In this document: piece after piece, positions 35,694-46,403 of the stretch | Numbering within the stretch: position 1 is the first letter of the stretch | How the letters are laid out: each line of letters begins with the position of its first letter | Source of the DNA: Brassica napus | Taxonomy: Eukaryota > Streptophyta > Magnoliopsida > Brassicales > Brassicaceae | Length of the DNA stretch: 64,000 nt | Direction: 5' to 3' | Assembly: GCF_020379485.1 (NCBI RefSeq) | Contig: NC_063445.1 | Span: 49,749,422-49,813,421, forward strand | The notes under the pieces: model-generated | Databases searched by the model: none | Seen by the model: the letters and a program-made list of their open reading frames with translations, nothing else | Told to the model about the DNA's origin: nothing | Program-made: the position numbers and the translations under genes

Positions 35694-36352
35694 TAGGTCT
35701 GAGATTTTAAACAGACCCGAATATTCCAAATCGAACCGAACTTGAATTTGGGGAGTTCGGTTTGATGTAGGTTAAGAATGTAAAACCATTAAACAAGAAA
35801 ATTTAAAATTATTTTCGGTTAATTTGGTTCGGTTTAGCCAACTAAACCAAATCCTTTTCTTCTTTGTTACGAAACGGCGATGTCCGGTTCTTCTTCTTCA
35901 CTAACTCGTCTCATCTCGATCTTCTTCTTCATCACCTCATCTCGATCTTCTTCTCCACAACCTCATCTTCTCTTGTTCTTCATTACATCATCTACTCTTG
36001 TTCTTCACCACCTCATCTCCTTCTCCGTATAATCTTCCGCTTTGTCTTTCTCTATGGATTTGTCTTTTTCCATGAATGAATTAACAAGTATAGTTCTTCA
36101 TTTTACCAAAAAAAAGTATAGTTCTTCATTTTCTCTTTTTTTTTTCTCTGATTAGCTTGATAAAGTGAGATTCATTTTCCACTTCCAACCAATAAAGTAT
36201 AAACCGAAGATTTCCAAAGTAAACCGAAGTAACCTCTCCCGAACCGTTGATTTCTTCGGTTCAATTAGGTGTTTTTTTTAATCCCAAATATTTGGAGAAC
36301 CGTATTAACCGAACTAAAATACGTACCCATAATAACCAAATCCGCAGACCTA
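35694..36352. mobile_element. hAT-like MITE, split from its left target duplication by the copia element
   Basis: Ends TAGGTCTG (35694) and CAGACCTA (36345-36352) are inverted repeats. GTTTTTAA follows the right end (36353-36360). The same GTTTTTAA occurs at 28463-28470, just left of the copia insertion, so an 8-bp hAT-type duplication is restored once the copia element and its own TTTAA duplication are taken out. Inside are AACCGAAC-type repeats near both ends and a TCTTCTTCTTCA-rich middle with no credible gene. Confidence 0.75.
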
Positions 36353-36360
36353 GTTTTTAA

Positions 36361-37870
36361 GAAGTTCTTTATAGCTTCCAAATTTCAATAAACCTTGAGA
36401 AATGGACACACTATATACGGCTAGAATTTCTGATAAAAATTGCAATTCTTGATAAATTCTTGTTTGACTCTAGCTTCCAATATATATACAGAGCGGTCGA
36501 TGTGTATTCAAAAGTCATTTGTCTTAGGCCCCTGAATATATATATATAAACTTTTAGGGGACCAGATTTTCCAAAGTGTAACATCTCATAGTGGTTTTGA
36601 GTTAAGGTTTCTCAACACTTGCAGTTAGTTTACCTATGTTCAAATCCCTCTGTGTATATACTTTTGGAATATAAGCTTTTATAGAAAGAAAAAAGAATCA
36701 CAAACCAATAAAGAAATCATAATGGCACACATTAACTAAAATCAGAACAAACCACTTGCTACAAAAGGGTGAACCACAAAGAAAACAAAAGATAGAACCC
36801 CGTAGATATTGGTTTACACGATGATCCGCTCTTTATGATTCGGTCCAACCAAGAACAGCTCGCGGAAGACCTCCTAAGCTGCATCCAGCACAGTCAAACA
36901 GCAAAATCCGAGGCCAAGTACACCCGCAAAGACAAGGATGAGCAATTGACAAGCACAAAGTGCAACGACGCCACACAACACGACGAGCCAACCGAAAAGT
37001 CATTATACAGGAAAGACGAACAGTCGAGAAGCGCCACTTCACCGCAGCTGACCAGAACAAACAAACAAAACCAACACCACTACGCGATTAAAGCAGTCAT
37101 AAGCAAGCCCTAGATCAAGCCCTAGGACTGGCTGAACTGCACGCGCCGCCACAGAACATAGAACCCATGATGACAAAACTACAAATCCTTGATCTCACGA
37201 GCTTCTATGTCGGAGAACCCAAAGTAGATTGTCCCTACCGGAAACGATGCCTTCACCAGACAAACCACCGTGAGATCCAACTAGCGGCTTTAAAGGAACC
37301 AAGAGAAAGACAAGAGTCGAGATCGAGGAAACAATCCCTCAGACCGGAACCTCAAAACTACACATTGTAATAGATCCACGCGCGGAGCACACCATAGCTG
37401 AGAAGGAAGATGAAGGGTGTAAAAGAAAGAGAGCCTCATCGTGGACACATAGATCTGGACCCCAGACCTAAGCTTCCACCACTACACCCGACCGAAACAC
37501 CTCATCTTCCTAGCTGAGAAGGAAGATGAAGGGTGTAAAAGAAAGAGAGCCTCATCTTGGACCATATATCTGGACCCAGACCTAAGCTTTCGCCACTACA
37601 TCCGACCGAAACACTTCAAAACCCACTGAAACTCATTACCTCGCCGCGATTCCAAAACCAAAACCAATATATTCGCGGTGATGGCCAAGCTTTAGAACAA
37701 GGAGCATATCGGCAAAGAGAAACATAGAAGGCTTGAAGCGAGAAGAAGAAGAAGAGAGTAGAGAAGCGGAGGTGGAGCCGACGGCAAAACATGGCCACCG
37801 GCCGTCGAGAACAACAAGATTTAGGGTATTGTGACGAAGAGAGAAAATATAGTAGATTTCAGTACCTAAA
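36361..37870. repeat. Unclassified repetitive region
   Basis: From 36790 to 37830 the composition is much less A/T-rich. A unit of about 110 bp is duplicated: AGCTGAGAAGGAAGATGAAG occurs at 37397 and 37513, each followed by GAGAGCCTCATC and a TCTGGAC-CAGACCTAAGCTT stretch. On the minus strand the right end (CTTCTTCTTCTTCTCGC, AGCCTTCTATG) looks like the leader of a retroposon, but no terminal structure or domain was recognised. The open frames (36835-37113 and its antisense) carry no motif. Confidence 0.4.
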
Positions 37871-38916
37871 CAACTATATCACTCATTATTATTACAGAAC
37901 ATATTTGTAAATTGTATTCACTAGCTTTTTAAACCAACTCTTTTAAAAAGTAACAAATAATTTTTCGATCCGGAGATTTGTGGTTCTGTGATCTTATCAT
38001 ATGCAGATATACGTCAAAATAGTAATATACAAACAAATGTCTCATACATAATTGTATTTTTTTTAACACATCTCATATATAATTGCATAAACACCAAAAC
38101 TGTGGTATTAGAATTTCACTACCTAAATAAAGAAAGGATAGATGAAGATTCTTGTCGGATTACTTATTTTTATTTGTATATAATTATCGTATATTATAAC
38201 CATGCAAAACAAAATTTTAAATAAATTTTAATAACTAAAAAATAGACGATTATCTCCTCTAATACAATAAATTATGAATTAAAATTGAAAATATAAAAAA
38301 AACTTGAAGAATACATATTTAACAAATAATTTATATAATATATATATTTATGTTCTATTAATTACATATATTTATTAAATATTATTTGAGATAAATAAAC
38401 CTATTTATAAGATCAAAACATTTTGTAGAATTTCAAGTAACTATAAATTGCATTGAAATTTTAAAATGATATTGTCCATGTAATAAGAATTGTTTTTCAA
38501 ATGATGTGAAACCGATGGACTATAATTTTGTAATATTTTAATATTTTCCTGTAATGTGATACTGTTTTCTTCTTCTATATGCTTTCGAAGTTTCTTTTTA
38601 TGCAATGTGATAATTATGTGTTTTGGACACAATTTCCGTTTATTGTCTCGTATATGATGATTCTGTTTCAAATTCTTTTTAAAAGATTATAATGACAACT
38701 TTGTAACGGATAATTCTACATATTTCATAAAAAAATTTTGATAGCCAAAATTCACATGTATTACACCATGACAAACAACTCTATTTTTGATGTAGTAGTA
38801 GATATTTTCTCGAGAAGTTTTTTTTTGGGTGCAATTTCTCGAGAAGTTTACCACCATAATTTATTAAAATCACATCATATATATGAAATCAAATCCAAAG
38901 CTTTCTAATATAAAAA
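37871..38916. other. AT-rich intergenic DNA
   Basis: No supported feature; the short open frames are chance ones in A/T-rich sequence. Confidence 0.5.
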
Positions 38917-39437
38917 ATGCAATTCTTCTAAATAGACCATTTTCAAATTTTGGTCACAAAAATAGACCACAAAGAGGAAAAATGACCAAAATGTTTCATT
39001 TAATAGGTAAAATGACATTGATACCCTAGATATATAAAAAATCAAAAATAAAAATAAAAATAAATATTTTTTTATAGTTTTAGATTATATGTTTTCAAAT
39101 TAGAACTTTTTTTATAAAATTTTTGTTTTTTTGAAATTGTTTTTTTCGATTTTTTTTTCTTTTCAAAATTTTCTTTTTGTTATTCGAAAATACATTTTGA
39201 AACCATTTTTAAAATTTTTATTTTCAAATTTTAAATATTTATTTTTTATTTTATAAAATTTTAAACCTCGATCCCAAATCTCCACCCCTTAACTCTAAAC
39301 CCTAAGGTTTGAATTATTTAACCCTAAGAGTATAAATGTATATTTACCTCTTTAATGAAACATTTTGGTCATTTTGATCCTTAGAGTCTATATTTGTGAC
39401 AAAAACATTTTTAGTGTTATCCTAAAGTATTTCTCAT
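38917..39437. repeat. MITE, TTTTGGTCA family (copy B, best preserved)
   Basis: Left ATTTTGGTCACAAAAATAG, then AAAATGACCAAAATGTTTCA. The right end is the inverse: AATGAAACATTTTGGTCATT, then ATATTTGTGACAAAAACA. The inverted ends exceed 70 bp. The centre contains CTCTAAACCCTAAGG, also found in the copy at 55330-55575. Confidence 0.6.
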
Positions 39438-41114
39438 ATAAAAACGTTAATAAAGCTATTGCTCAGCTATCAGACTAAACAAATTTTTACGGACACAAAT
39501 TAGGTTATAAGTTATAAGAAGACTTGGGAGATTTTTTTAATTGTTTCAAGCTGATGGTCGGAGGCGTCATAGCTCTGACATCGGTTTGGTTGATTCATTT
39601 TATTTCCTTTTTATTTGCTTTATTTGCGGTCATTTGGTTTGTTTGATTGTTAATTTGTTTTAAATCTGACAAAGATTTTTTTATTTTATTTTTTTTATAT
39701 GGATTTGGTAAGATAAAAACTTCGGTTCAATTGAACTAGTTAGAAAATGTAATTGACAAATCTACTGCGGATGGTGGCAACTGGTCTTACCGGTTTCAAT
39801 CGTTGATGATTCTTCATTGGGTGATAGAGTTCTTGATGCAAACTATGGCTACTTGGAAATACATTATGAAATTCTATGAAACAATAATTTTGTTGACTAT
39901 GTTTTTATCAATAGAACAATATAAAGAGTTCTCTTGTCTCGGTGACTCTTACTGGAATATTAAAAAGAGAGTGACAATCGTTCTCAATTCCGTCTGAAGC
40001 ATGGTATTTTTGGATTAATACGAAGATTATCCCCTTTAAGATTCAACTATTTCAGAAGCAGATATGAATTTTTATATGAAAAATCTTTATTCTGCAAAAT
40101 AGATTTGTGTTAATTTACTTTGGATCCCTACTGGTATTTTTTGTTTCTACTTTTGTGTTGCTAATTCTAATTTGTTAAAAATTCTTTGATTAGAAAGTTT
40201 AATAATACAATCCAATGTAAAAAAAAAAAAAGCTATAAGAATATATCATAAATATATTTACCTTATTCGTTTTAAATGACAGATATACACTACACAGTCA
40301 CAAGCAGATCCTCAATTCGTTTGCTTTAATATCACATTCAACATTCTGCAAAAGTTTTTATACTACGATCAGGTACGATCCTGCCTACACACATGCTTCC
40401 CATTGTAGTAGAAGAAAATGAAACGGAATAAAGATGCTTGAGAATATACGAAGAATGGAATAAAGATACGGTATATTATCACAAGAGCATCGACCATATT
40501 ATTTGTATACATGGAGGATTCATGCTTGCAAACGATTTCGCCGTGGGAAAAAAAATCAGGTAGATCTGTCAGACGAAAAAATAATTTTCAGTGAGAAATG
40601 AATAACCGTAACAATAATTTCGTTATTGTTAATTTATTGCTTATGGTTATAATAATTGGGTTCTCTTTTTTTTTTTGTAACTTAATAATTGGGTTCTTTA
40701 GAACACCATTCTTGTAAATGAGCATATCAAAAGCTCAGGAGGAATGAACTTCAAATATTATTCAGTTTTTCACGTGAATCCTTTTTTATCTACCCTGCCC
40801 CACTTCTCCATGCAGTCCAGAACAAAGTAATATAATTTTTCTGGTTATGAACATAATAAATTAACACTAACAACATATCCCGTTGAAGAAATAACTATCA
40901 AACAAACTGTGGGGATAGTTGGTATGTCAAATGAAATGGAATGCAGAATAAGATGTACTGTATTCTTTATTAAAAATAATGAAAAATATTCTAATTGCAT
41001 GATTTTTCTTGTGAATTTAAGTTGACTCACGATATACACACAGACAAAACCCATACATCTGCGGCCTGCCCATATGTATACTTTATCTCCTTAAAACACA
41101 CCATTCTACAACGA
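39438..41114. other. AT-rich intergenic DNA
   Basis: No gene or element boundary supported. TACACACATGCTTCCC and similar stretches around 40380-40450 are less A/T-rich but have no coding signal. Confidence 0.5.
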
Positions 41115-41399
41115 ACCTTTTAGGCTTTCCGAAAAATACACAGACTAAATTTGGTTGTCCACAAAATACATGAACTTTTGAATTTTGGAGGTTTCACACC
41201 TCGATTTTGACGGCGTTAACTCTGATTAACAGAAGATTAAGACGGCGTTAAAGAGTTAACTGAACACGTGCGAAAGCGGTGAAAAACTCGTTGGCTTCAT
41301 AAAATCCCCAAATCGATTATGAACAAACCCTAATTTTCTCTCTTCTCTTATCTGAGAAATCTCCAGAAAAAATCGAAAGAGATAGGTAAGAGTGAAGGC

Positions 41400-41864
41400 T
41401 AGAGTTCAAGTGCAATCTCATCCTATAAGAAGAAGAACGACGGTCCTTTGTGCCACTGCAAGAGAGGAATGAGTATGGCAAAAACATGGACAAATGATAA
41501 TCCGGGTCGAAGGTTTTGGTTGTGTAATCCTCATGGGTTCGTGGCTTGGATTGATAAGGAGGAGCAAAATGAATGGCAGAAACAGAGTTTACTGGAGGCG
41601 TGAGATGTGATGGATCGTCTGAGAGAAGAAATTAAAGTCCTTAAACAGTCACCTTGGACAACTTCTCAACAAGCCACAATTGAAGATTCAACTGCATTAT
41701 TGTTATAGGAAAGGGACAGACTCGGAGAGGAGAAGAAAAAACTTGAAATTGCGCTTACAACATCGGCTGAAAAAGAGAAATTGCTAAGGCAGTTTCTTGT
41801 TCTTTCATGGGAAGGCTTCATTGTTATCACAATCATCATCGTCTTTGCCATGTTGAAGAAGTAG
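41400..41864 (+). pseudogene. GRF zinc-finger / coiled-coil / transmembrane cargo of the MULE, broken
   Basis: The frame from about 41421 reads DGPLCHCKRGMSMAKTW, then NPGRRFWLC and GFVAWIDKEEQNEW, the CxC...C layout of a GRF-type zinc finger. Next come a heptad-like stretch (DRLREEIKVL, ERDRLGEEKKKLEIALTT) and a hydrophobic tail (GFIVITIIIVFAMLKK) ending at TAG 41862-41864. Two in-frame stops (TGA 41601, TAG 41706) and an unclear start, with a stop upstream of the finger and the first ATG inside it, show decay. The same three-part design is common in Brassicaceae genes annotated as GRF-type zinc finger proteins (from memory). It lies head-in toward the transposase within one pair of inverted ends, so it is cargo or an accessory gene. 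Confidence 0.65.
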
Positions 41865-42192
41865 TTATGGTTTGTATCTTATGTTTTCATGTTTTAATGT
41901 TTTCATGTTTCATTGTGTTTGTGTCTTGGTTTGTACATTTCGATGGGTGTGTGTTGGTTTGTGTCTTATGTTTTCATGTTTTAATGTTTTCATTTTCATC
42001 AATGTATGTTGATTGTTATTATATGTTGTGTCTTCTTATGTCATCTTTCTTATTAATAAAGCATAATAATCTTAAAATCGTGACAGAAAGTGATGAAGTT
42101 TAAGAAAACATCCAACCAAAATAACATCATCCTACAGAGTTTTAGAAAAGTGAGACAAGTTAAATACAAGAAGATAATGAAAGAGATAAATC

Positions 42193-43216
42193 CTAAGAGT
42201 CTTGAGGTGGTTGTTCTTGAGAACATTGTGGAGCAGGCCCCCATACATCAAACACACGACCAGAGAAATGAGCAATATAGCAACCAGACTCTCTTGGAAT
42301 AGGAGGCTCACGCTCACTTCCACGAGCTCGACCAAGCCCTCTCCCTCTTCCACGGGGACAACAACGCTTCATTGCAAGCCTCCTAATCTCCTCGAGCATG
42401 TTAATCCATGGCAACTTACGAGCTTCCCTGATTGTTCTGTTGTAACTTTCTGAGAGGTTGTTACACACATCCTCGCGTCGTGCATGTGGACTGAAAAACG
42501 CTCTACACCATGTCTTCGGTTCTGTTTTCAGCAAGTCCTCGTGTGCTTTTGCATCGAACACTTCTAAAGCGTGCAAATTGAACTGATAATCACCTTTAGT
42601 GAAGTTGTATGCAATTGCCCCGAAATAATCTTCGTACTCTAACGCTCCATAGAACTTTTTCCAATTTGGAAAAATGTTTCTAGCACAATGTTTACGCTCT
42701 GCGTCGGGAAGGAGGTCTGCAACAACATTAATCAAACCTTTCTACTTGTCGGATATGATAGTGAATCCATTTCCTAAACTCAAATCCAAATCAGACTTCA
42801 ACTTATCAACAAACCAAGCCCATGAGGCATTATCTTCCACTCTAACTATTGCCCAAGCTATAGGATAAATCCTATTATCCGCATCTCGTCCAACAGCTGC
42901 AAGAATCTCACCCTTTAACTCCCATTTCATAAACGCCCCATCAAGTCCAATAATAGGGCGGCAACAATGCTTCCATGTGTTCCTCAGATTCTCAAAACAG
43001 ATGTAGAATCTATCAAAGACAAACTTACCATCTTCACGAGGAATAGTCACAATCTCAGTCGTGGTATTATCATTTGAACGCTGAAGCTCGCTCTCATAAT
43101 CTCACAGTTTGGCGAATTGTTCCCTCTGCGTTTCTATAACCAAGTCTAGAGCCATTCTTCTTGCTTTCGTGCATATCCACTTAGAAACTGAGAGATTGTA
43201 CCTCATCATTATCTCA
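42193..43216 (-). pseudogene. MULE (MuDR-type) transposase, 5' end in assembly gap, two stops
   Basis: Read from the gap leftward: SVSKWICTKARRMALDLV, a TGA near 43102-43104, then FYICFENLRNTWKHCCRP, IIGLDGAFMKWELKGEILAA, NRIYPIAWAIVRVEDNASWAWF and GFTIISDK. A TAG follows at 42742-42744, then VVADLLPDAERKHCARNIF and NNLSESYNRTIREARKLP. The GLDGAF and W-WF motifs and the DAERKHCARN block are hallmarks of MULE transposases (DDE with a CxxH-like element). The C-terminus is Arg/Gly-rich and the usual SWIM finger is not evident. The reading frame stays constant across both stops. The N-terminus is lost in the gap or in the diverged part to its right. Confidence 0.8.
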
Positions 43217-43316
43217 NNNNNNNNNNNNNNNNNNNNNNNNNNNNNNNNNNNNNNNNNNNNNNNNNNNNNNNNNNNNNNNNNNNNNNNNNNNNNNNNNNNN
43301 NNNNNNNNNNNNNNNN
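43217..43316. other. Assembly gap (100 N)
   Basis: Exactly 100 N, the usual placeholder for a gap of unknown size. It interrupts the MULE. Confidence 1.
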
Positions 43317-43849
43317 TCGAACCTTCATCAACCCTAGATCACTACAATCAAACCGAAGATTAGGATTTAGAAACTCAGAACATGAAGAAGAAGAAGAAAA
43401 ACACAAACTCATATTATGAAATCGAAGAGAAATTACCTCATCTTTTTCGTCTCTTATAGAACATGGAAATCGAAGACTTCAATGCGACATGAAGAAGAAG
43501 AACAAGGTTTAGAGAAGAAGAGAATCTGGAACAAATTCGATTTGGGGCTAAATGGAATTAGGGTTTGTTCTTCTTTCGATTTGGGATTTTAGGAGTTAAC
43601 CGAGCTTTCACTGATTAGGCACGTGTCACTAACGGTTTTTTAATGTTCTGTTAAACAGAGTTAACATCGTTAAAATCAAGGTGTAAAACCTCCGAAATCG
43701 AAATGTATTTTATTGGCAACAAAATTTAGTCCGTGTATTTTTTGGGAAGTCCAAAAAGTTCGAACCAAAAAAAAATGCAAAGAAGAAGCATCTTTTACCC
43801 GGTCATAGCTATTACCTTAACACCAAAGAAGAATTCGACCCAATGCTCG

Positions 43850-43917
43850 GAGGGATATAGCTCAGTTGGTAGAGCTCCGCGTAGAAGAAGTGGGGATACT
43901 TGGTTCAAGCCCTGACT
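43850..43917 (+). other. tRNA-like fragment, possibly plastid trnA-derived
   Basis: GGGATATAGCTCAGTTGGTAGAGCTCCGC forms a good tRNA 5' half with a D-arm, and TTGGTTCAAGCCC resembles a T-loop. The acceptor stem does not close and there is no convincing anticodon arm. From memory the first part equals the 5' exon of plastid tRNA-Ala. I read it as an inserted organellar fragment or dead tRNA, not a functional gene. It lies directly beside the MULE right end. Confidence 0.35.
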
Positions 43918-44099
43918 AATTTTGGCCTCTTCTTCTCCCTATAAATCAAACTTTTCTTGTATTTTTCCGGCAAATCAAAATTAATCTGGGTATTTTTTAG
44001 GAATTTTCCCTTCTACAAATAATAAAAGGAAATAAAATTAAAACTAAAAATTTTTAAATATATACATGCACTTGATGTTTTCTTATTATTTCCCTCTTG

Positions 44100-44219
44100 T
44101 CTCTCTCTATATATACACGCTATTGTCACACACGTTCACACATACATTTCATACAACATTACCAAATCTCTCTCTCTCTTCATTCTCAAATTTCACAACT
44201 TTCTTGTGATTTCTCTAAT
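44100..44219 (+). promoter_or_regulatory. Putative TATA box and leader of the AP2/B3 gene
   Basis: CTCTATATATACACGC at 44104-44119 lies about 105 bp before the ATG and is followed by a CT-rich leader (CTCTCTCTCTTC), a typical plant promoter and 5' UTR. Confidence 0.5.
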
Positions 44220-45270
44220 ATGGAAGCTGTGAGTAGTGTTGATGAGAGCTCAACAAGTACAGTTTCCATCCACACTCCGGCTAAGATTACACCGCCGCCG
44301 AAGACGGCGAAGTCGTCATCTCCGGCGAGTTTATACAGAATGGGAAGCGGTTCAAGCGTGGTTCTCGATTCCCAGAACGGCGTCGAAGCAGAATCAAGAA
44401 AGCTCCCGTCGTCAAAATTCAAAGGCGTCGTCCCCTCAGCCAAACGGAAGATGGGGAGCTCAGATATACGAGAAGCACAAGCGCGTTTGGCTCGGGACAT
44501 TCAACGAAGAAGAAGAAGCGGCGCGTGTCTACGACGTCGCCGCTCACCGTTTCCGCGGCTCTGACGCCGTCACTAATTTCAAACCAGACACGACGTTCCG
44601 TAACGGTGAAGGTGACGGAGACGAAGTAAAGTTCTTAAACGCACATTCGAAATATGAGATCGTTGATATGTTGAGGAAACACACTTACAAAGAAGAGTTA
44701 GAGCAGAGGAAACGCAAACGTAACGGTGGTAACGGAGACACGGAAGAGACGGCGTTTGCTAACGTTACGGTTGTGACGGGGTTTAAAACGGCGGAGTGTC
44801 TGTTTGAGAAAACGGTAACGCCGAGTGACGTCGGGAAGCTAAACCGTTTAGTGATACCGAAACACCAAGCGGAGAAACATTTTCCGTTACCGTTAACCGG
44901 CGACGTCTCCGTGAGAGGGACGCTGTTGAATTTCGAAGACGTTAACGGGAAAGTGTGGAGGTTCCGTTACTCGTATTGGAACAGTAGTCAAAGCTACGTG
45001 TTGACTAAAGGTTGGAGCAGGTTCGTTAAAGAGAAGAGACTCTGTGCCGGTGATTTGATCAGTTTTAAAAGATCTAACGGTCAGGATCAACAGTTGTATA
45101 TTGTGTGGAAGTCAAAGGCTGGGTTGGAACAGGATACGGGCCGGGTTGTAGTGAGATTGTTCGGCGTTGACATTGCTTCGGTTAAGTCTCGAAACGATGT
45201 CGTAATGAAGGAAGAAACGGAGATGTCGTTGAGTAGTAATAAGAAGCAACGCCTTGTAACTACAATTTAA
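44220..45270 (+). CDS. EDF3: RAV-family AP2/B3 transcription factor, EDF3-like, with one-base frameshift
   Basis: Intronless, as in the RAV family. From ATG 44220 ([18 protein letters not shown]) the frame runs to codon 72. The CCCC run at 44432-44435 then has one base too many, and the rest of the protein lies in the next frame to the stop at 45270; total length is 1,051 nt, one more than a multiple of three. Domains: AP2 (about 66-121; SSKFKGVV, then [26 protein letters not shown]), B3 (about 190-300; [40 protein letters not shown]) and the C-terminal repression motif [20 protein letters not shown] points to EDF3 (At3g25730), a nuclear repressor of the RAV/TEMPRANILLO group. As written, translation would stop soon after AP2 begins, so it is either a null allele or a sequencing error. 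Confidence 0.85.
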
Positions 45271-45399
45271 CAACTCTCTTTCTTTGTTTTTTTCCTTGTA
45301 ATTTCTTGGGAAAAAATTAATTATTTCTGTCAAATACTTCAGAGCCAAGTGAGTAGTGAACATCGAAAGTTTTTCTTTTACCTTTTTCCCTAAATTTTT
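45271..45399 (+). other. Short 3' flank of the AP2/B3 gene
   Basis: A T-rich 3' UTR-like stretch, with no clear polyadenylation signal chosen. Confidence 0.35.
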
Positions 45400-45602
45400 A
45401 TGCAATTTGATGTATTTTCAAGGATTCAAGAACTTAAAAACACATTAGATGTTACAAAAAATCCATCTCTAATATGTGGAAGAGTATCCCGACGTCTTCC
45501 TGTTCCTGATCACATACCAAAGCCACCATATCTTGAGTCTAGTGAACCACCAAAAATATCAAGTGCGTATCAGTTTCCTGATTCCAAAGGCATTGGGAAT
45601 TA
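45400..45602 (+). pseudogene. Methionine aminopeptidase 1 (plastid/mitochondrial type) N-terminal remnant
   Basis: The frame contains GRVSRRLPVPDHIPKPPYLE followed by PPKISSAYQFPDSKGI. In plant organellar MetAP1 proteins the equivalent block (G(K/R)VSP-LPVPDHI-KP-Y, then ISSE-QIPDSEGI) lies just before the catalytic pita-bread domain. Nothing of the catalytic domain follows, and the frame stops at 45602. In Arabidopsis a MetAP1 gene (At3g25740) lies next to EDF3, which supports a relic of the collinear gene. It is too short to be functional. Confidence 0.6.
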
Positions 45603-45779
45603 GACTATTCATAAATTTTGGCTAGAGTACGTAAAGATTAGTCTTTCTTCTTTTTTTCTTGGGGGTTCTCTGATCTTTTTCTTGAACTCCCTCTGCCTAG
45701 CTGACTACAAAGGTAGAACAATCATTTTGAAGGAGCACATATTTGATGACGGTAGAAGATGATAATGGAATCAGAGAAA

Positions 45780-45870
45780 TATAAGTTGGTCTAGTGGATA
45801 GAACTCTTTGATCACCTGGGAGTTAACAAGTTACAAATTTGATTTCCGTTGAGAAGGATTTGTTTTCTAA
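45780..45870 (+). repeat. Possible degenerate tRNA-type SINE head
   Basis: TTGGTCTAGTGGATAGAACTC resembles an A box and TACAAATTTGATTTCC a weak B box about 50 bp later. No A-tail or target duplication was established. Confidence 0.3.
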
Positions 45871-46403
45871 AAGAGAGAATTAATCTAGTTTGAATCTTGT
45901 TGTGGGAAGATGCACATGTCGTCACCTTAAACTTCCTAGTTATTTAAAATAAAATATTTGTTTGTGTTTGATTGATTCCTGTAGAAGGGACATGATTACA
46001 TGGGTATTTTAAAACCAAACAACCAACAACTAAACTAGAAATTAAGAAGCTAAACTAAAGTATTTACCAATTTATCCTATAACAATATCTAGCTCTCTTC
46101 TTGATTTATTTCTAAAGCAAAACTAAAGTTTTTTAATGACGGACTCAAACTTAAATAGATTCTTTAATGACAACTTTGCTTGCGGAAACTCTTGTATTAA
46201 GACAATACAAATTTGATTAGTAAAGAAATACGATCGTGTTATATTACGATTCTAGTACTTAGTGCTAGTGTGTTGATATGTCATTCGGATTCAAAACACG
46301 TATACATGATACGTTGCTGATAACAAATATATAACAATCTTCCGAACCATTATTCATTTATAAAAAAGAGAGAGGGAAAAACTCGAATTCATAAACCAAG
46401 AAT
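45871..46403. other. Intergenic region between convergent AP2/B3 and P450 genes
   Basis: A/T-rich, with no supported gene. It includes the 3' flank of the P450 gene. Confidence 0.5.

Larger units (their letters stand above)
41115..43775. mobile_element. Mutator-like element (MULE) with ~200-bp inverted ends
   Basis: The left end (41117-41330: TTTTAGGCTTTCCGAAAAA, ACACAGACTAAATTTGG, GGAGGTTTCACACCTCG, GTTAACTCTG) is mirrored on the minus strand from about 43762 down (TTTTGGACTTCCCAAAAAA, ACACGGACTAAATTTTG, GGAGGTTTTACACCTTG, GTTAACTCTG). Long inverted ends and a MULE transposase inside identify the superfamily. It also carries an oppositely oriented GRF zinc-finger frame. Both frames have stops. 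A 9-bp target duplication was not found; the right flank may be altered. A 100-N gap lies inside. Confidence 0.8.

Noticed and set aside
36835..37113. Hydrophilic 92-residue frame
   Set aside because: No motif; it lies in a repetitive region and has an equally long antisense frame.
43109..43412. Open frames bridging the N run
   Set aside because: They cross the assembly gap, so their continuity is unknown.
43850..43925. Functional tRNA gene
   Set aside because: The acceptor stem does not pair and no proper anticodon arm is visible.
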